The notes under the pieces are model-generated. The model was not told the DNA's origin and made no database searches. It saw nothing but the letters and a program-made list of their open reading frames with translations. The position numbers and the translations under genes are program-made. A DNA stretch of 34,022 bases from JBOFCO01 sp051646105 (GTDB lineage Bacteria; Pseudomonadota; Alphaproteobacteria; Rhodobacterales; Rhodobacteraceae). Of this stretch, positions 14,414 through 23,083 are shown piece by piece; positions within the stretch are counted from its first letter, which is position 1; each line of letters starts with the position of its first letter. The stretch is taken from NCBI GenBank assembly GCA_051646105.1, contig JBOFCO010000180.1, positions 1 through 34,022 of the forward strand. The letters run 5' to 3'.

Positions 14414-16039
14414 CTAAAGAATGAAATCGGCCGCCGTATAGGCGCTGGCCAAAACGGCGCCGTCCTCGATCAGGATGGTGATCTCGAACTCTGCATCGTT
14501 GTCGATGTTGCCGCGCACCAGCGTGTTCGCCCCCGACGCGACAAGGGACAGCCCGCCGATCCCGGTGCTGCCGAAGGCAAATGCCTGATTGTTGGCAGCG
14601 ACGGCATTTGCATCGATTACCGAAAGATCGATCCTGTCCCCCACCGCGCTGCCCGCACCTTCAAAGGCAACGGCCCCGTTGCCTGCCGAAATACGATCCT
14701 GTCCAGCCGCATAGGAATGGCCCGTTTCGCGATAGATAAAGGTATCGCGGCCCAGCCCCCCGACCAACTGGTCAGCATCGAACCCGCCGGTCAGCCGGTC
14801 ATCCCCGGCAAGCCCGCGCAGCGTATCATTGCCCTCAAACCCCAGCAGCGTGTTGTTCGACGCATTGCCGGTGATCTGGTTGGTCAAATAGTTGCCGCCG
14901 CCGGTTATCGCGGTTCCCGCCAGGATCAGGTTGTCGACATGGACGTAAAGCTCGCTGGTGCTGTAGGTTATGGTCAGCGTATCGGTGCCGCCGCCGATCT
15001 GTTCAAAGATGATATCGGTCGCCGCACCGCTGAAATAGCTGTCATTGCCCGCGCCACCCGCCATCGAATCATTGCCCGACCCGCCATCAATCGTGTCGTT
15101 GCCAAGCCCGCCATAAAGCGTGTCATCCCCAGCGGCACCAAAGACGGAGTCGTTGCCCGCACCCAGATCGATCAAATTCGCAGCCCCGGTGCCGACAACC
15201 GTATCGCTGCCCGCCGCCAGATAGGCATTTTCAAAGCCGGTCGCCGTTTCACCTGCAACATTGGTGACGCCCGTGCCAAGGTTCAGCGAATAGTTCCCGG
15301 CGTGACGGGTGTTGTTGAACGTATCAATGCCACCGCCGCCGTTCAGGTTTTCGGCACCGCTGCCGCCATAGATGTAGTCGTTGCCTTCGCCGCCATCGAC
15401 GGTATCGGTGCCTGCGACGCCATCCAGCGTGTCATTGCCGTAGCCGCCAAACAGCGTGTCCTGATCCGCAATGCTGCCGCCGGTGATGTAGTCGTCGCCA
15501 TAGCCGCCATCGATGTAGTTCGAGACGTTGGAGCCGAGGTAAGTGTCGTTGTAATTGCCGCCGTACAGCACCTCGAACCCGGACACGGTGCCATAATGGG
15601 AATAGCCGGTCTGAAGGTTGATGTATTGGTAAGCGCCGGTCGAGGTCAGGTCGAGCGTATCGATCCCCGACCCGCCGACCAGCGTGTCATAGTCATATTC
15701 ATAGGTGTAGTAGCCGCCGGTGTAATTGTAGACATAGACAACGCTGCCAAATTGCGACCGCACGTAATCGTCGCCGTTGCCGCCGGAAACATAGTCGGCG
15801 CCGCTGCCGCCGTGCAGCGTATCGCTGCCGTCTGAACCGTAAAGCGTATCCGCGCCCTGCCCGCCCTCGATGCTGTCGTCGCCGCCGGCGCCGTCCATCG
15901 TGTCATTGCCGCCATTGCCATAGATGATGTCGGCCGCCGCGCCGGGATAAGTGAAAAAGGGTGAAACGGACACGCCCGACGAAACGAAATCGGGTGTGAT
16001 TGTGTCGTTCGTGTAATAGCTGCCAGTAAACGTAGCCAT
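14414..16039 (-). CDS. RTX calcium-binding secreted protein, tyrosine-rich paralogue
   Basis: A 541-residue acidic protein built of calcium-binding nonapeptides (GGxGxDxxx). Blocks lie at about 40-92, 115-128, 160-240, 275-345 and 395-435. The C-terminal domain (about 445-541) is the serralysin-type end: GDRIDLSVIDAN, then AFAFG, NTLVRG, DAEFEI and the terminal ASAYTAADFIL, the usual uncleaved type I secretion signal. No protease motif is present, so this is a structural, adhesin-like or unknown RTX protein. It is a paralogue of the gene at 16261. It differs by about 20 extra Tyr/Val-rich residues near 97-118 and by many Tyr in the repeats. AAGGGG precedes the ATG. No transporter gene is nearby. 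Confidence 0.9.
   Translation of the reverse strand: MATFTGSYYTNDTITPDFVSSGVSVSPFFTYPGAAADIIYGNGGNDTMDGAGGDDSIEGGQGADTLYGSDGSDTLHGGSGADYVSGGNGDDYVRSQFGSVVYVYNYTGGYYTYEYDYDTLVGGSGIDTLDLTSTGAYQYINLQTGYSHYGTVSGFEVLYGGNYNDTYLGSNVSNYIDGGYGDDYITGGSIADQDTLFGGYGNDTLDGVAGTDTVDGGEGNDYIYGGSGAENLNGGGGIDTFNNTRHAGNYSLNLGTGVTNVAGETATGFENAYLAAGSDTVVGTGAANLIDLGAGNDSVFGAAGDDTLYGGLGNDTIDGGSGNDSMAGGAGNDSYFSGAATDIIFEQIGGGTDTLTITYSTSELYVHVDNLILAGTAITGGGNYLTNQITGNASNNTLLGFEGNDTLRGLAGDDRLTGGFDADQLVGGLGRDTFIYRETGHSYAAGQDRISAGNGAVAFEGAGSAVGDRIDLSVIDANAVAANNQAFAFGSTGIGGLSLVASGANTLVRGNIDNDAEFEITILIEDGAVLASAYTAADFIL
14700..15960 (-). repeat. RTX nonapeptide-coding repeats, first gene
   Basis: Degenerate 27-base units encoding GGxGxDxxx, seen on the plus strand as recurrent GTGTCATTGCC/GTCGTTGCC words. 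They keep codon phase and are interrupted by non-repeat blocks. Confidence 0.85.
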
Positions 16040-16074
16040 GATGAACCCCTTAAGATAGCGCGTATATCAACGCA

Positions 16075-16088
16075 CGGTTGAACAACCG
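16075..16088. promoter_or_regulatory. Palindrome upstream of the first RTX gene
   Basis: CGGTTG-AA-CAACCG is a perfect 6+6 inverted repeat 36 bases before the ATG of the RTX gene at 16039, inside an AT-richer 221-base spacer. Possible operator; regulator unknown. Confidence 0.4.
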
Positions 16089-16260
16089 AAGGTATTTTCG
16101 GATGCATGAAAATTGCTATCAGGGTTGTGTTTTCAATCCATATGTTTTTGGCCGCCTGTTTCCGCAACGGCAACAATGGGCAGAAATTCGCGCATACAGA
16201 TCAGCAGGCCGCCGCCGCATCGAAAGACATGGGGCGACGGGCCAGCATGTCCGGAATGGC

Positions 16261-17859
16261 CTACAGCAGGAAATCGCCCGATGTATAGGCGCTGGCCAGA
16301 ACGGCACCATCCTCGATCACAAGTGTAAATTCGAATTCGGCATCGGCATCGGTATTGCCCCGCACCAGCGTGTTCGTTCCGTTATCCACCAGCGACAGGC
16401 CACCGATGCCGGTGCTGCCAAAGACAAAGGCCTGATTGGCTGCCACCAGAACATCCGCGTCGATTTCTGTCAGGTCGATACGATCGCCCGCCGCGGCGCC
16501 CGCCCCTTCAAAGGCGACGGCACCGTCGCCCGCGGAAATCCGGTCCTGCAACGCCCCGACGGAATGCGTCGTGTCGCGGAAGATGAATGTGTCGTTGCCG
16601 GTTCCACCGATAAGCTGATCCGCATCGGCCCCGCCCGTCAGCCGGTCGTTGCCGCCGCTGCCCCGCAGCGTGTCATTGCCGGAAAAGCCAAGGAGGGTGT
16701 TGACGGCATTGTTGCCGGTGATGGCATTGGCCAGAAAGTTGCCGTTGCCGTTGGCAGTATTGCCGGCAAGGATCAGGTTTTCGACCTGCGCAGCCAGTTC
16801 AGTATTGGAATAGGACAGAACTAGCGTATCTGTGCCGCCGCCTTCCAGTTCTACAATGACGTCGCCTGCCACGTCGCTGACAAAGGTATCGTTCCCGGCA
16901 CCGCCGATCAGGGAATCCGCCCCCGCCCCGCCATCCAGGCTGTCATTGCCGATGCCGCCATCCAGCGTGTCAAGACCAGCGCCGCCCAGAACCGTGTCGT
17001 TGCCGCCGCCGCCCGCAACGGAATCGTTGCCACCGCCTGCGTCCAGATTGTTGCTGCCGCTGCTGCCGGTCAGCGTGTCGTTGCCCGCACCCAGGATGAC
17101 ATTCTCGAATCCTGTCGCGGTTTCCCCCGCAATATTCGTCACCCCGGTCGCCATGTTCAGCGCGTAATGCCCGCCGAAGCGGGTGTTGTTCAGCGTATCG
17201 TTCCCCGCGCCGCCGATCAGCGTATCCACGCCGGTGCCACCGAAAATGGAATCGTTGCCATCGCCGCCTTCCAGACGGTCGGCGCCGAGACCGCCATCCA
17301 GCGTGTCATTGCCAGCCCCGCCGCGCAGCGTGTCGCTGTCCACCGTCACGCCACCAAGGATCGAATCGTTCCCCGCACCGCCGTCAATCAGGTTTGAGGC
17401 ATTGGAGCCGACGAATGTGTCATTGCCGCTGCCACCCAGCAGCCGTTCGAACCCGGTCACCTCGCCAAAGGCAGATACCCCGGTCTGCAGGTTGATGTTC
17501 TGCGCGACGGTCACCGTGATGATGTCCAGCGTGTCGATCCCGAAACCGCCGCCCAGCGTGTCGCCGCCCATCGTGCTGCGCACGTAATCGTCCCCGTCAT
17601 GGGCCGATACGTAGTCGATCCCGGCCAGTGCCTCGATCGTGTCGTTGCCGGCGCCGCCATACAGGAAATCGTCGCCGGTCCCGCCCTCGATCACGTCATT
17701 GCCACCAGCGCCGTTCAGCGTATCGCTGCCGCCAAGACCGTAAAGGAAATCGTTGGCATCCCCCGGCAAAGCATTGGCGGGCGTCACCGTCATGCCGGGT
17801 GACACAAAGCCGGGCGTCGCATTGTCGTTGGTCGTATTGGTGCCAGTGAACGTTGCCAT
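16261..17859 (-). CDS. RTX calcium-binding secreted protein, second paralogue
   Basis: A 532-residue protein collinear with its neighbour at 14414: same MATFTG start, same repeat blocks (about 40-92, 140-225, 255-330 and 385-428), the same central NNTRxxGxYxLNxxTGVTN and AGETATGFEN segment, and the same serralysin-type C-terminal domain ending ASAYTSGDFLL. It has no protease or lipase signature. Known RTX proteins fold on export when the repeats bind calcium; here the role (surface layer, adhesion, matrix) is open. Compared with the neighbour it has regular GGxGNDxx repeats with few tyrosines. GGGGGCAAG lies just before the start. The genes are a tandem duplication, each with its own upstream spacer, placed between chpT and proA with no type I export genes. 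Confidence 0.9.
   Translation of the reverse strand: MATFTGTNTTNDNATPGFVSPGMTVTPANALPGDANDFLYGLGGSDTLNGAGGNDVIEGGTGDDFLYGGAGNDTIEALAGIDYVSAHDGDDYVRSTMGGDTLGGGFGIDTLDIITVTVAQNINLQTGVSAFGEVTGFERLLGGSGNDTFVGSNASNLIDGGAGNDSILGGVTVDSDTLRGGAGNDTLDGGLGADRLEGGDGNDSIFGGTGVDTLIGGAGNDTLNNTRFGGHYALNMATGVTNIAGETATGFENVILGAGNDTLTGSSGSNNLDAGGGNDSVAGGGGNDTVLGGAGLDTLDGGIGNDSLDGGAGADSLIGGAGNDTFVSDVAGDVIVELEGGGTDTLVLSYSNTELAAQVENLILAGNTANGNGNFLANAITGNNAVNTLLGFSGNDTLRGSGGNDRLTGGADADQLIGGTGNDTFIFRDTTHSVGALQDRISAGDGAVAFEGAGAAAGDRIDLTEIDADVLVAANQAFVFGSTGIGGLSLVDNGTNTLVRGNTDADAEFEFTLVIEDGAVLASAYTSGDFLL
16550..17770 (-). repeat. RTX nonapeptide-coding repeats, second gene
   Basis: Codon-phased degenerate 27-base repeats encoding GGxGNDxxx in several blocks, homologous to those of the adjacent gene. 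Confidence 0.85.
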
Positions 17860-17969
17860 ATCTTGCCCCCGAATTACCGCGACTGGTCCCAGCCATACCC
17901 GGGCAACAGGTTAGCAGAGCGGCAGCACCGTTCCACGGGGAATTCCACAAGACATGGCGCAGACGGCGA

Positions 17970-19235
17970 TCATGGGCGGATCGTGCCGTCTCCGGTGACA
18001 ATATACTTGAAACTGGTCAATTGTTCCGCACCGACGGGGCCACGCGCATGCATCTTGCCTGTCGCAATGCCTATTTCCGCGCCCATGCCGAATTCGCCGC
18101 CGTCCGCAAACTGGGTCGATGCGTTGCGCATCAGAATCGCGGAATCGAGCTGCTGGAAGAATCGCGCAGCCGTGGCATCGTTTTCGGTCAGGATTGCCTC
18201 GGTATGCTGGCTGCCATAGCGGCGGATGTGGGCGATTGCCTGATCCACGCCATCGACCAGTTTCGCCGCGATGATCTTGTCCAGAAACTCATGCCCGAAA
18301 TCGTCGGGCTTGGCCCGCACTGTTCCCGGCACCTTCAGAAGTTCACCCTCGGTGCGCACCTCGACGCCCGCCTTCAGCAGATCCTCGATCAGAACCGCAC
18401 CATGTTTTGTGTAGAATTGCCAGTCGATCAGCAGGCATTCCGCCGCCCCGCAGACACCCGTGCGCCGTGTCTTGGCGTTCAGCACCACGCGGCGTGCCTT
18501 TTCCAGATCGGCATCGCGGTCGGCATAGACGTGGCAGATGCCTTCCAGATGCGCGAAAACCGGCACTCTCGCCTCGGTCTGCACCAGCCCCACCAGCCCC
18601 TTGCCGCCGCGCGGCACGATCACGTCGATGTATTCCACCGCCCGCAGCATTTCGCCGACCATCGCCCGGTCGCGCGTCGGCACAAGCTGGATCGCCGCCT
18701 CGGGCAGCCCGGCCTGCCGCAGCCCTGTCACCATGCAGTCATGAATGATTTCAGAGGAATGAAAGCTGTCCGATCCGCCGCGCAGGATCACGGCATTGCC
18801 CGCCTTCAGGCACAGCGCACCCGCATCCGCCGTGACATTCGGGCGGCTTTCATAGATCACGCCGACCACGCCCAGCGGCGTCGCAACCCTCTGGATATGC
18901 AGGCCATTGGGGCGATCCCATTCCGCCAGGATCCGTCCCACCGGTTCGGACTGCGCGGCCACGGCGCGCAAACCGTCGACGATGCCACGAATGCGCCCCT
19001 CGTCCAGCCGCAGCCGATCCAGCATCGCCGCCGTCTGCCCCTTTTCCTCGGCATGGGCCTGATCAAGGTAATTGGCATCCTCGATTTCCTGCCGACGCTC
19101 CCAGACCGCTTCGGCTGCGGAAATCAGCGCGGCATGCTTGCGGTCAGGTTCAGCACAGGCCAGTTCCGCCGCCGCCGCCCGTGCCGCCCGGCCCAGACGC
19201 GCCATTTCCGCTGCTGCATCAATCCTGTCCGTCAT
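17970..19235 (-). CDS. proA: Gamma-glutamyl phosphate reductase
   Basis: ProA reduces gamma-glutamyl phosphate to glutamate-5-semialdehyde with NADPH, the second step of proline synthesis. The 421-residue protein belongs to the aldehyde dehydrogenase superfamily: PLGVVGVIYESRPNVT (120-135), the GNAVILRGGSDS segment (146-157), the catalytic cysteine C262 in RRTGVCGAAE and the FGMGAEIGIATGKMHARGP block near the C-terminus are all conserved. I choose ATG at 19235 (MTDRIDAAAEMARLG) with AGGGAAGG upstream; the open frame before it runs into proB. It follows proB after a 97-base spacer that holds a palindromic element. Intact. Confidence 0.96.
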   Translation of the reverse strand: MTDRIDAAAEMARLGRAARAAAAELACAEPDRKHAALISAAEAVWERRQEIEDANYLDQAHAEEKGQTAAMLDRLRLDEGRIRGIVDGLRAVAAQSEPVGRILAEWDRPNGLHIQRVATPLGVVGVIYESRPNVTADAGALCLKAGNAVILRGGSDSFHSSEIIHDCMVTGLRQAGLPEAAIQLVPTRDRAMVGEMLRAVEYIDVIVPRGGKGLVGLVQTEARVPVFAHLEGICHVYADRDADLEKARRVVLNAKTRRTGVCGAAECLLIDWQFYTKHGAVLIEDLLKAGVEVRTEGELLKVPGTVRAKPDDFGHEFLDKIIAAKLVDGVDQAIAHIRRYGSQHTEAILTENDATAARFFQQLDSAILMRNASTQFADGGEFGMGAEIGIATGKMHARGPVGAEQLTSFKYIVTGDGTIRP

Positions 19236-19260
19236 CGCCCGCCTGCCTTCCCTCTTTCTG

Positions 19261-19315
19261 TCTGGCCCAAGTATCCCGGGGGAAGGCCGCAGGCCTGGGG
19301 GCAGCGCCCCCCCGC
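19261..19315. repeat. REP-like palindromic intergenic element between proB and proA
   Basis: The proB-proA spacer carries three close inverted repeats: CCCGGG (19275-19280), AGGCC-GCA-GGCCT (19284-19296) and GGGGGC-AGC-GCCCCC (19297-19311), next to the word GGCCCAAGTATCC. I recall very similar CCAAATATCCCGGGGG...GGGGGCAGCGCCCCC strings scattered between genes in Rhodobacteraceae; that is memory, not a search. It may act as a weak terminator or mRNA-stability element inside the operon. Confidence 0.55.
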
Positions 19316-19332
19316 CGTTTGCCAACCCGCGG

Positions 19333-20481
19333 TCAGACCACCATATCGTCGCGGTGCACCAGCGCGGCGCGGCCCGCATAGCCCAGTATGCCCTCGATAT
19401 CGCCCGAGCGATGCCCGGCGATCGCCTTCGCCTCGACCGCCGTATAGCGCACCAGACCCTTGCCCAGAACCGCGCCTTCCGGCGACAGGATCGCCACGGG
19501 ATCGCCGCGGCCGAAACTGCCGGACACCGCCGTAACCCCGGCGGGCAGCAACGACTTGCCCGCCGCAAGCGCCTTGACCGCCCCGGCATCCAGCCGCAAT
19601 TCCCCCTTGGGCTTCATCGCGGCAATCCAGCGCTTGCGCGCCACCTGCGGATCGCCATCGGGCAGGAACCATGTGCAGTTCGCCCCGTTTTCCAGCGCGG
19701 ACAGCGGATTCAGCACCGATCCTTCCATGATCGCCATGGCGCAGCCGCCCGCAACGGCGGTCTTGGCGGCCATCAGCTTGGTCTTCATTCCGCCTTTCGA
19801 CAGACCCGAAACCGGGTCGCCCGCCATTGCCTCGATCTGGGGGGTGATCCGTTCGACGACCTCGAACCGATAGGCAGTGGCATCCTCTTTCGGGTTTGCC
19901 GTGTAAAAACCATCGACATCAGACAGCAGCACAAGCTGATCGGCACCAATGGTCACCGCGATCTGCGCCGCCAGACGATCATTGTCACCAAAGCGGATTT
20001 CATCCGTCGCCACGGTATCGTTTTCATTCACGATGGGCACAACGCCTGCAGACAGCAGCGTTTCCAGCGTGGCGCGGCTGTTCAGATAGCGGCGGCGGTC
20101 CACCGTATCCTCCAGCGTCATCAGCACCTGCGCGGTGGTGATGCCGTGCGGGGCCAGCACGGTTTCATAGGCGCGTGCCAGCCGGATCTGCCCGACAGCC
20201 GCCGCAGCCTGCGACTGTTCCAGCGCCAGATCGCCCATCGGCCAGCCCAGCACCCCGCGCCCCAGCGCGATGGAGCCTGACGACACCAGCACCACATCGG
20301 CGCCCCGCGCCTTGGCCCGCGCCACGTCTTCGGCAAGCGCGGCAAGCCAGCCGTCGCGCAGCCCCGTCGCCCGGTCCACCAGCAGGGCAGAGCCGATCTT
20401 GACGACCAGACGCCGCGCTTTTGCCAGCGCGGGCAGTGCGACGCGGGTCTCGCCGCATCCTGTATCGCTCAGGGCCGCCAC
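19333..20481 (-). CDS. proB: Glutamate 5-kinase
   Basis: ProB phosphorylates glutamate, the first and feedback-inhibited step of proline synthesis. The 382-residue protein has the amino-acid kinase domain (RRLVVKIGSALLVD at 23-36, the VLVSSGSIALG segment, NENDTVATDEIRFGDNDRLAAQ, SDVDGFY and GGMKTKL) and a C-terminal PUA domain of about 85 residues, as usual for the long form. It starts with GTG inside the end of obgE (13-base overlap), so translation is probably coupled. Order obgE-proB-proA. No damage seen. Confidence 0.96.
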   Translation of the reverse strand: MAALSDTGCGETRVALPALAKARRLVVKIGSALLVDRATGLRDGWLAALAEDVARAKARGADVVLVSSGSIALGRGVLGWPMGDLALEQSQAAAAVGQIRLARAYETVLAPHGITTAQVLMTLEDTVDRRRYLNSRATLETLLSAGVVPIVNENDTVATDEIRFGDNDRLAAQIAVTIGADQLVLLSDVDGFYTANPKEDATAYRFEVVERITPQIEAMAGDPVSGLSKGGMKTKLMAAKTAVAGGCAMAIMEGSVLNPLSALENGANCTWFLPDGDPQVARKRWIAAMKPKGELRLDAGAVKALAAGKSLLPAGVTAVSGSFGRGDPVAILSPEGAVLGKGLVRYTAVEAKAIAGHRSGDIEGILGYAGRAALVHRDDMVV

Positions 20482-21494
20482 GGCAGGCCCTCCTGTTTCC
20501 CGGGGTTTTCGCCCGCGATGCCACGGTACAGGGCGCGCAACACGTCGGTGATGCCCATCTTTGCCGCGCCGGAAATCAGGAACACCGGCCCGCCCGCAGC
20601 CTTTTCCAGTGCGCGGCGGCGCGTGCCCAGCGTTTTGGCATCCAGCGCGTCGATCTTGTTCAGCGCGGTGATGCGCGGCTTGTTGGCCAGGTTGCCGCCA
20701 TAGGCTTCCAGTTCGGCGATGATCGTCCGGTAATCCTTGGTGACTGTGGATGACGTTCCGTCGACCAGATGCAGCAGAACCTTGCAGCGCTCGACATGGG
20801 CAAGGAACTGGTCGCCCAAACCCTTGCCCTCCGACGCCCCCGCGATCAGGCCGGGAATGTCGGCCATGACGAATTCCTTGCCGTCCACCGCCACCACGCC
20901 AAGGTTCGGCACCAGCGTGGTAAAGGGATAATCCGCGATCTTGGGCCGTGCATTCGACACGGCCGCCAGAAAGGTCGACTTCCCGGCATTGGGCAGACCG
21001 AGCAACCCGGCATCGGCAATCAGCTTCAGCCGCAGCCAGATCGTGCGCTCTACGCCCTCCTGCCCCGGATTGGCGCGGGACGGCGCGCGGTTGGTCGAGG
21101 ATTTGAAATGCAGGTTGCCGAAACCGCCGTTGCCACCCTTGGCCAGCAGCACGCGCTGGCCGACCTCGGTCAGGTCGGCGATCACGGTTTCCTCGTCTTC
21201 GTCGATGACCTCCGTCCCGACGGGCACCTTCAGCACGACGTCGTCACCGTTTTTGCCGGTGCGCTGCGCCCCCATCCCGTGCTGGCCGGAGGTTGCAAAG
21301 AAATGCTGCTGATACCGGAAATCGATCAGCGTGTTCAGCCCTTCGACGGCTTCCGCCCAGACAGAACCGCCATTGCCGCCATCGCCACCATCCGGCCCGC
21401 CGAATTCGATGAATTTCTCGCGCCGGAAGGAGACGGAGCCTGCCCCGCCGCCGCCGGAACGGATGTAGACTTTGGTCAGGTCGAGGAATTTCAT
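20469..21494 (-). CDS. obgE: Obg-family GTPase
   Basis: ObgE/CgtA is a ribosome-associated GTPase for 50S assembly and stress response. The 341-residue protein has the glycine-rich Obg fold at 1-158 (GGGGAGSVSFRREKF, GGPDGGDGGNGGSVW), then the G domain with G1 GLPNAGKS (166-173), G3 DIPG (212-215) and G4 NKID (279-282), and G5 SGAA. It lacks the long acidic C-terminal tail of some homologues. The start ATG overlaps the preceding GNAT gene stop as ATGA, and its end overlaps proB. It is part of the L21-L27-GNAT-Obg-proBA block. Confidence 0.97.
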   Translation of the reverse strand: MKFLDLTKVYIRSGGGGAGSVSFRREKFIEFGGPDGGDGGNGGSVWAEAVEGLNTLIDFRYQQHFFATSGQHGMGAQRTGKNGDDVVLKVPVGTEVIDEDEETVIADLTEVGQRVLLAKGGNGGFGNLHFKSSTNRAPSRANPGQEGVERTIWLRLKLIADAGLLGLPNAGKSTFLAAVSNARPKIADYPFTTLVPNLGVVAVDGKEFVMADIPGLIAGASEGKGLGDQFLAHVERCKVLLHLVDGTSSTVTKDYRTIIAELEAYGGNLANKPRITALNKIDALDAKTLGTRRRALEKAAGGPVFLISGAAKMGITDVLRALYRGIAGENPGKQEGLPWRP

Positions 21495-22534
21495 GGGCAG
21501 GCTTCCGGTAACTGAGGATCAAGGCGATAGAGCCAAATCGGCGCAGGCTCAAGCCTCGCCGCAGATATGCCCATGCCGGTGCCGGTGCGGATGAATCCCG
21601 CCTTTTCCAGAACGCGGGCCGAACCGGGATTGTCGGTGAACACATCGGCCAGCAGCGGCAGCGGCCCGCAGCGGCGCACGATTTCGGGCAACAGGGCGGC
21701 CAGCGCCTCGGTCGCATAGCCCTGCCCGGCCTCTGCCGGATCGAGGAAGTAGAAGATCGCGGCCTCCGCCGCCGCGGATATCTGCTTTATACCGATGGTT
21801 CCGATAAGCCGGTCCTCGCCCCGGCGGGTGATCGCCAGCCGGAACATCGCATCGCCCTTCCAGCGCCAGGTATGGGTAAAGGCGCGGGCGGCCTCTTCCG
21901 TCCAGTCGGGCGGAAAGATCAGCAGCATCCGCCCCACGTCCGGGATCGTGACGATGCGGCGCAGATCGGCGGCATCGGATTCCCGCAGGGGCCGCAGGAT
22001 CAACCGGTCGGTTTCGATCACCAAAGGGTTGGCGGCAGCGAATGCTTCGCGGGTCAGAGCCATGTCAACATGAGGCCGGTCGTGGCCAAGGGCGCGGCAA
22101 TATTTCATGCCTCGCCCGGTTTCCAAAAAACCAAGTTTGCGCAAGACATTGGCGGAACGCGCGTTGCCCTCGAAATAGCCGGAAGCGATGTCCGCCGGAT
22201 TTTCCGCGAAATGCGCCGCCAAAACCGCCCGCGCGGCCTCCGTCGCATAGCCCTTGCCATGTTTGGCAGGCACGAACCAGTAACCCAGGGTGCGATCTTC
22301 TACCCCGATGATTCCGACAAAACCATTGGCATCATCCACCGCAAAGGTTTGACCCGGTACGGCATACCGGGATTGAAAATTCTGAAAGTCCGCAGAGGCA
22401 TAGGGGTAAGGCACCACCGACAACCAGCCGGAGACATCCAGATCGTTCAGAGCGGCAACAACCGCCCCCTCATCCTCGGGGGCGACCGGGCGCAGCACCA
22501 GCCGCGCCGTCCGAAGATGGGCGCGGAGGGTCAT
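21491..22534 (-). CDS. Tandem GNAT acetyltransferase (two fused domains)
   Basis: A 347-residue protein made of two consecutive GNAT domains of the RimJ/RimL type. The first (1-165) has the acetyl-CoA loop KHGKGYATEA and GNARSANVLRKLGF; the second (about 172-347) repeats it with GQGYATEALAAL and DNPGSARVLEKAGF. Each half starts with the same TxRLxLRPxxxxD strand. Such enzymes acetylate protein N-termini, small molecules or ribosomal proteins; the position between L27 and Obg makes a ribosomal substrate attractive but unproven. It overlaps obgE by 4 bases and is 9 bases after another GNAT gene, so all are likely one transcript. Confidence 0.88.
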   Translation of the reverse strand: MTLRAHLRTARLVLRPVAPEDEGAVVAALNDLDVSGWLSVVPYPYASADFQNFQSRYAVPGQTFAVDDANGFVGIIGVEDRTLGYWFVPAKHGKGYATEAARAVLAAHFAENPADIASGYFEGNARSANVLRKLGFLETGRGMKYCRALGHDRPHVDMALTREAFAAANPLVIETDRLILRPLRESDAADLRRIVTIPDVGRMLLIFPPDWTEEAARAFTHTWRWKGDAMFRLAITRRGEDRLIGTIGIKQISAAAEAAIFYFLDPAEAGQGYATEALAALLPEIVRRCGPLPLLADVFTDNPGSARVLEKAGFIRTGTGMGISAARLEPAPIWLYRLDPQLPEACP

Positions 22535-22543
22535 GATACCGCC

Positions 22544-23083
22544 TTACGCCATCTTCTTGAGATAGGTCCAGGTTGGGACCGCCGCCTTGCGCGCCACCGA
22601 GAATGCCTCGGCATCGCCAAGATATTCGAAGCCGCAATTGGTCAGCACACGGGCGGAACCGGGGTTGTCCTGAAACACTTCTGCAAACAGCGTGCGCGCG
22701 CCATGCGGATTGGCGGCGACCATTGCGCGAACGGCTTCGGACGCCAGTCCGGTGTTCCAGAAGGCAGGACCAACCCAATAGCCGATTTCCGACTGGTCGC
22801 GTTCGATCGGGGTCAGCGTGACGATGCCCAGAAACTCTCCCAGACCATGTTCAGACCCGTCCATCGCCCAGACATCCTCGCCCCGGCCATCCTGGGTGGC
22901 GCGGGCGACAAACGCCTCGGCAGTGCCCGGTGGCAGCGGATGCGGAATGGTCTTGGTGCCCAGCGCGACGCGGGAATCGGCTGCATACATCTGCAACAGC
23001 CCCGCATCGGATTTGCGCAGCGGCCGCAGCACAAAACGGCCTGCAGAAATTACCGGCTGGTTCACAATGGTCTCAGGCTTCAT
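22544..23083 (-). CDS. GNAT acetyltransferase (RimJ/RimL type)
   Basis: A 179-residue single-domain GNAT enzyme. It has the N-terminal RFVLRPLRKSDAG strand, the IGYWVGPAFWNTGLASEAVRA acetyl-CoA region and DNPGSARVLTNCGFEYLG. The last segment is close in sequence to the C-terminal half of the next gene (DNPGSARVL shared), so the two genes probably arose by duplication. The substrate is unknown; ribosomal protein, peptide or small-molecule amines are possible. The ATG start is 11 bases before the open gap of 23094-23401 that separates it from rpmA and its terminator, so it likely has its own promoter, which I could not identify. Confidence 0.85.
   Translation of the reverse strand: MKPETIVNQPVISAGRFVLRPLRKSDAGLLQMYAADSRVALGTKTIPHPLPPGTAEAFVARATQDGRGEDVWAMDGSEHGLGEFLGIVTLTPIERDQSEIGYWVGPAFWNTGLASEAVRAMVAANPHGARTLFAEVFQDNPGSARVLTNCGFEYLGDAEAFSVARKAAVPTWTYLKKMA

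Noticed and set aside
14369..15835. 488-residue rightward open frame opposite the first RTX gene
   Set aside because: It is the antisense reading of the GGxGxD repeats; periodic GC-rich codons keep all antisense stops away. Its protein is a repetitive Ile/Val/Ala string without family features.
14700..17770. CRISPR-like repetition
   Set aside because: The repeats are degenerate, codon-phased and code for calcium-binding nonapeptides; there are no constant repeats with unique spacers.
17853..19535. 560-residue rightward open frame opposite proA
   Set aside because: proA on the other strand is an unmistakable full-length enzyme; the antisense protein is rich in His, Arg and Gln, typical of shadow frames.
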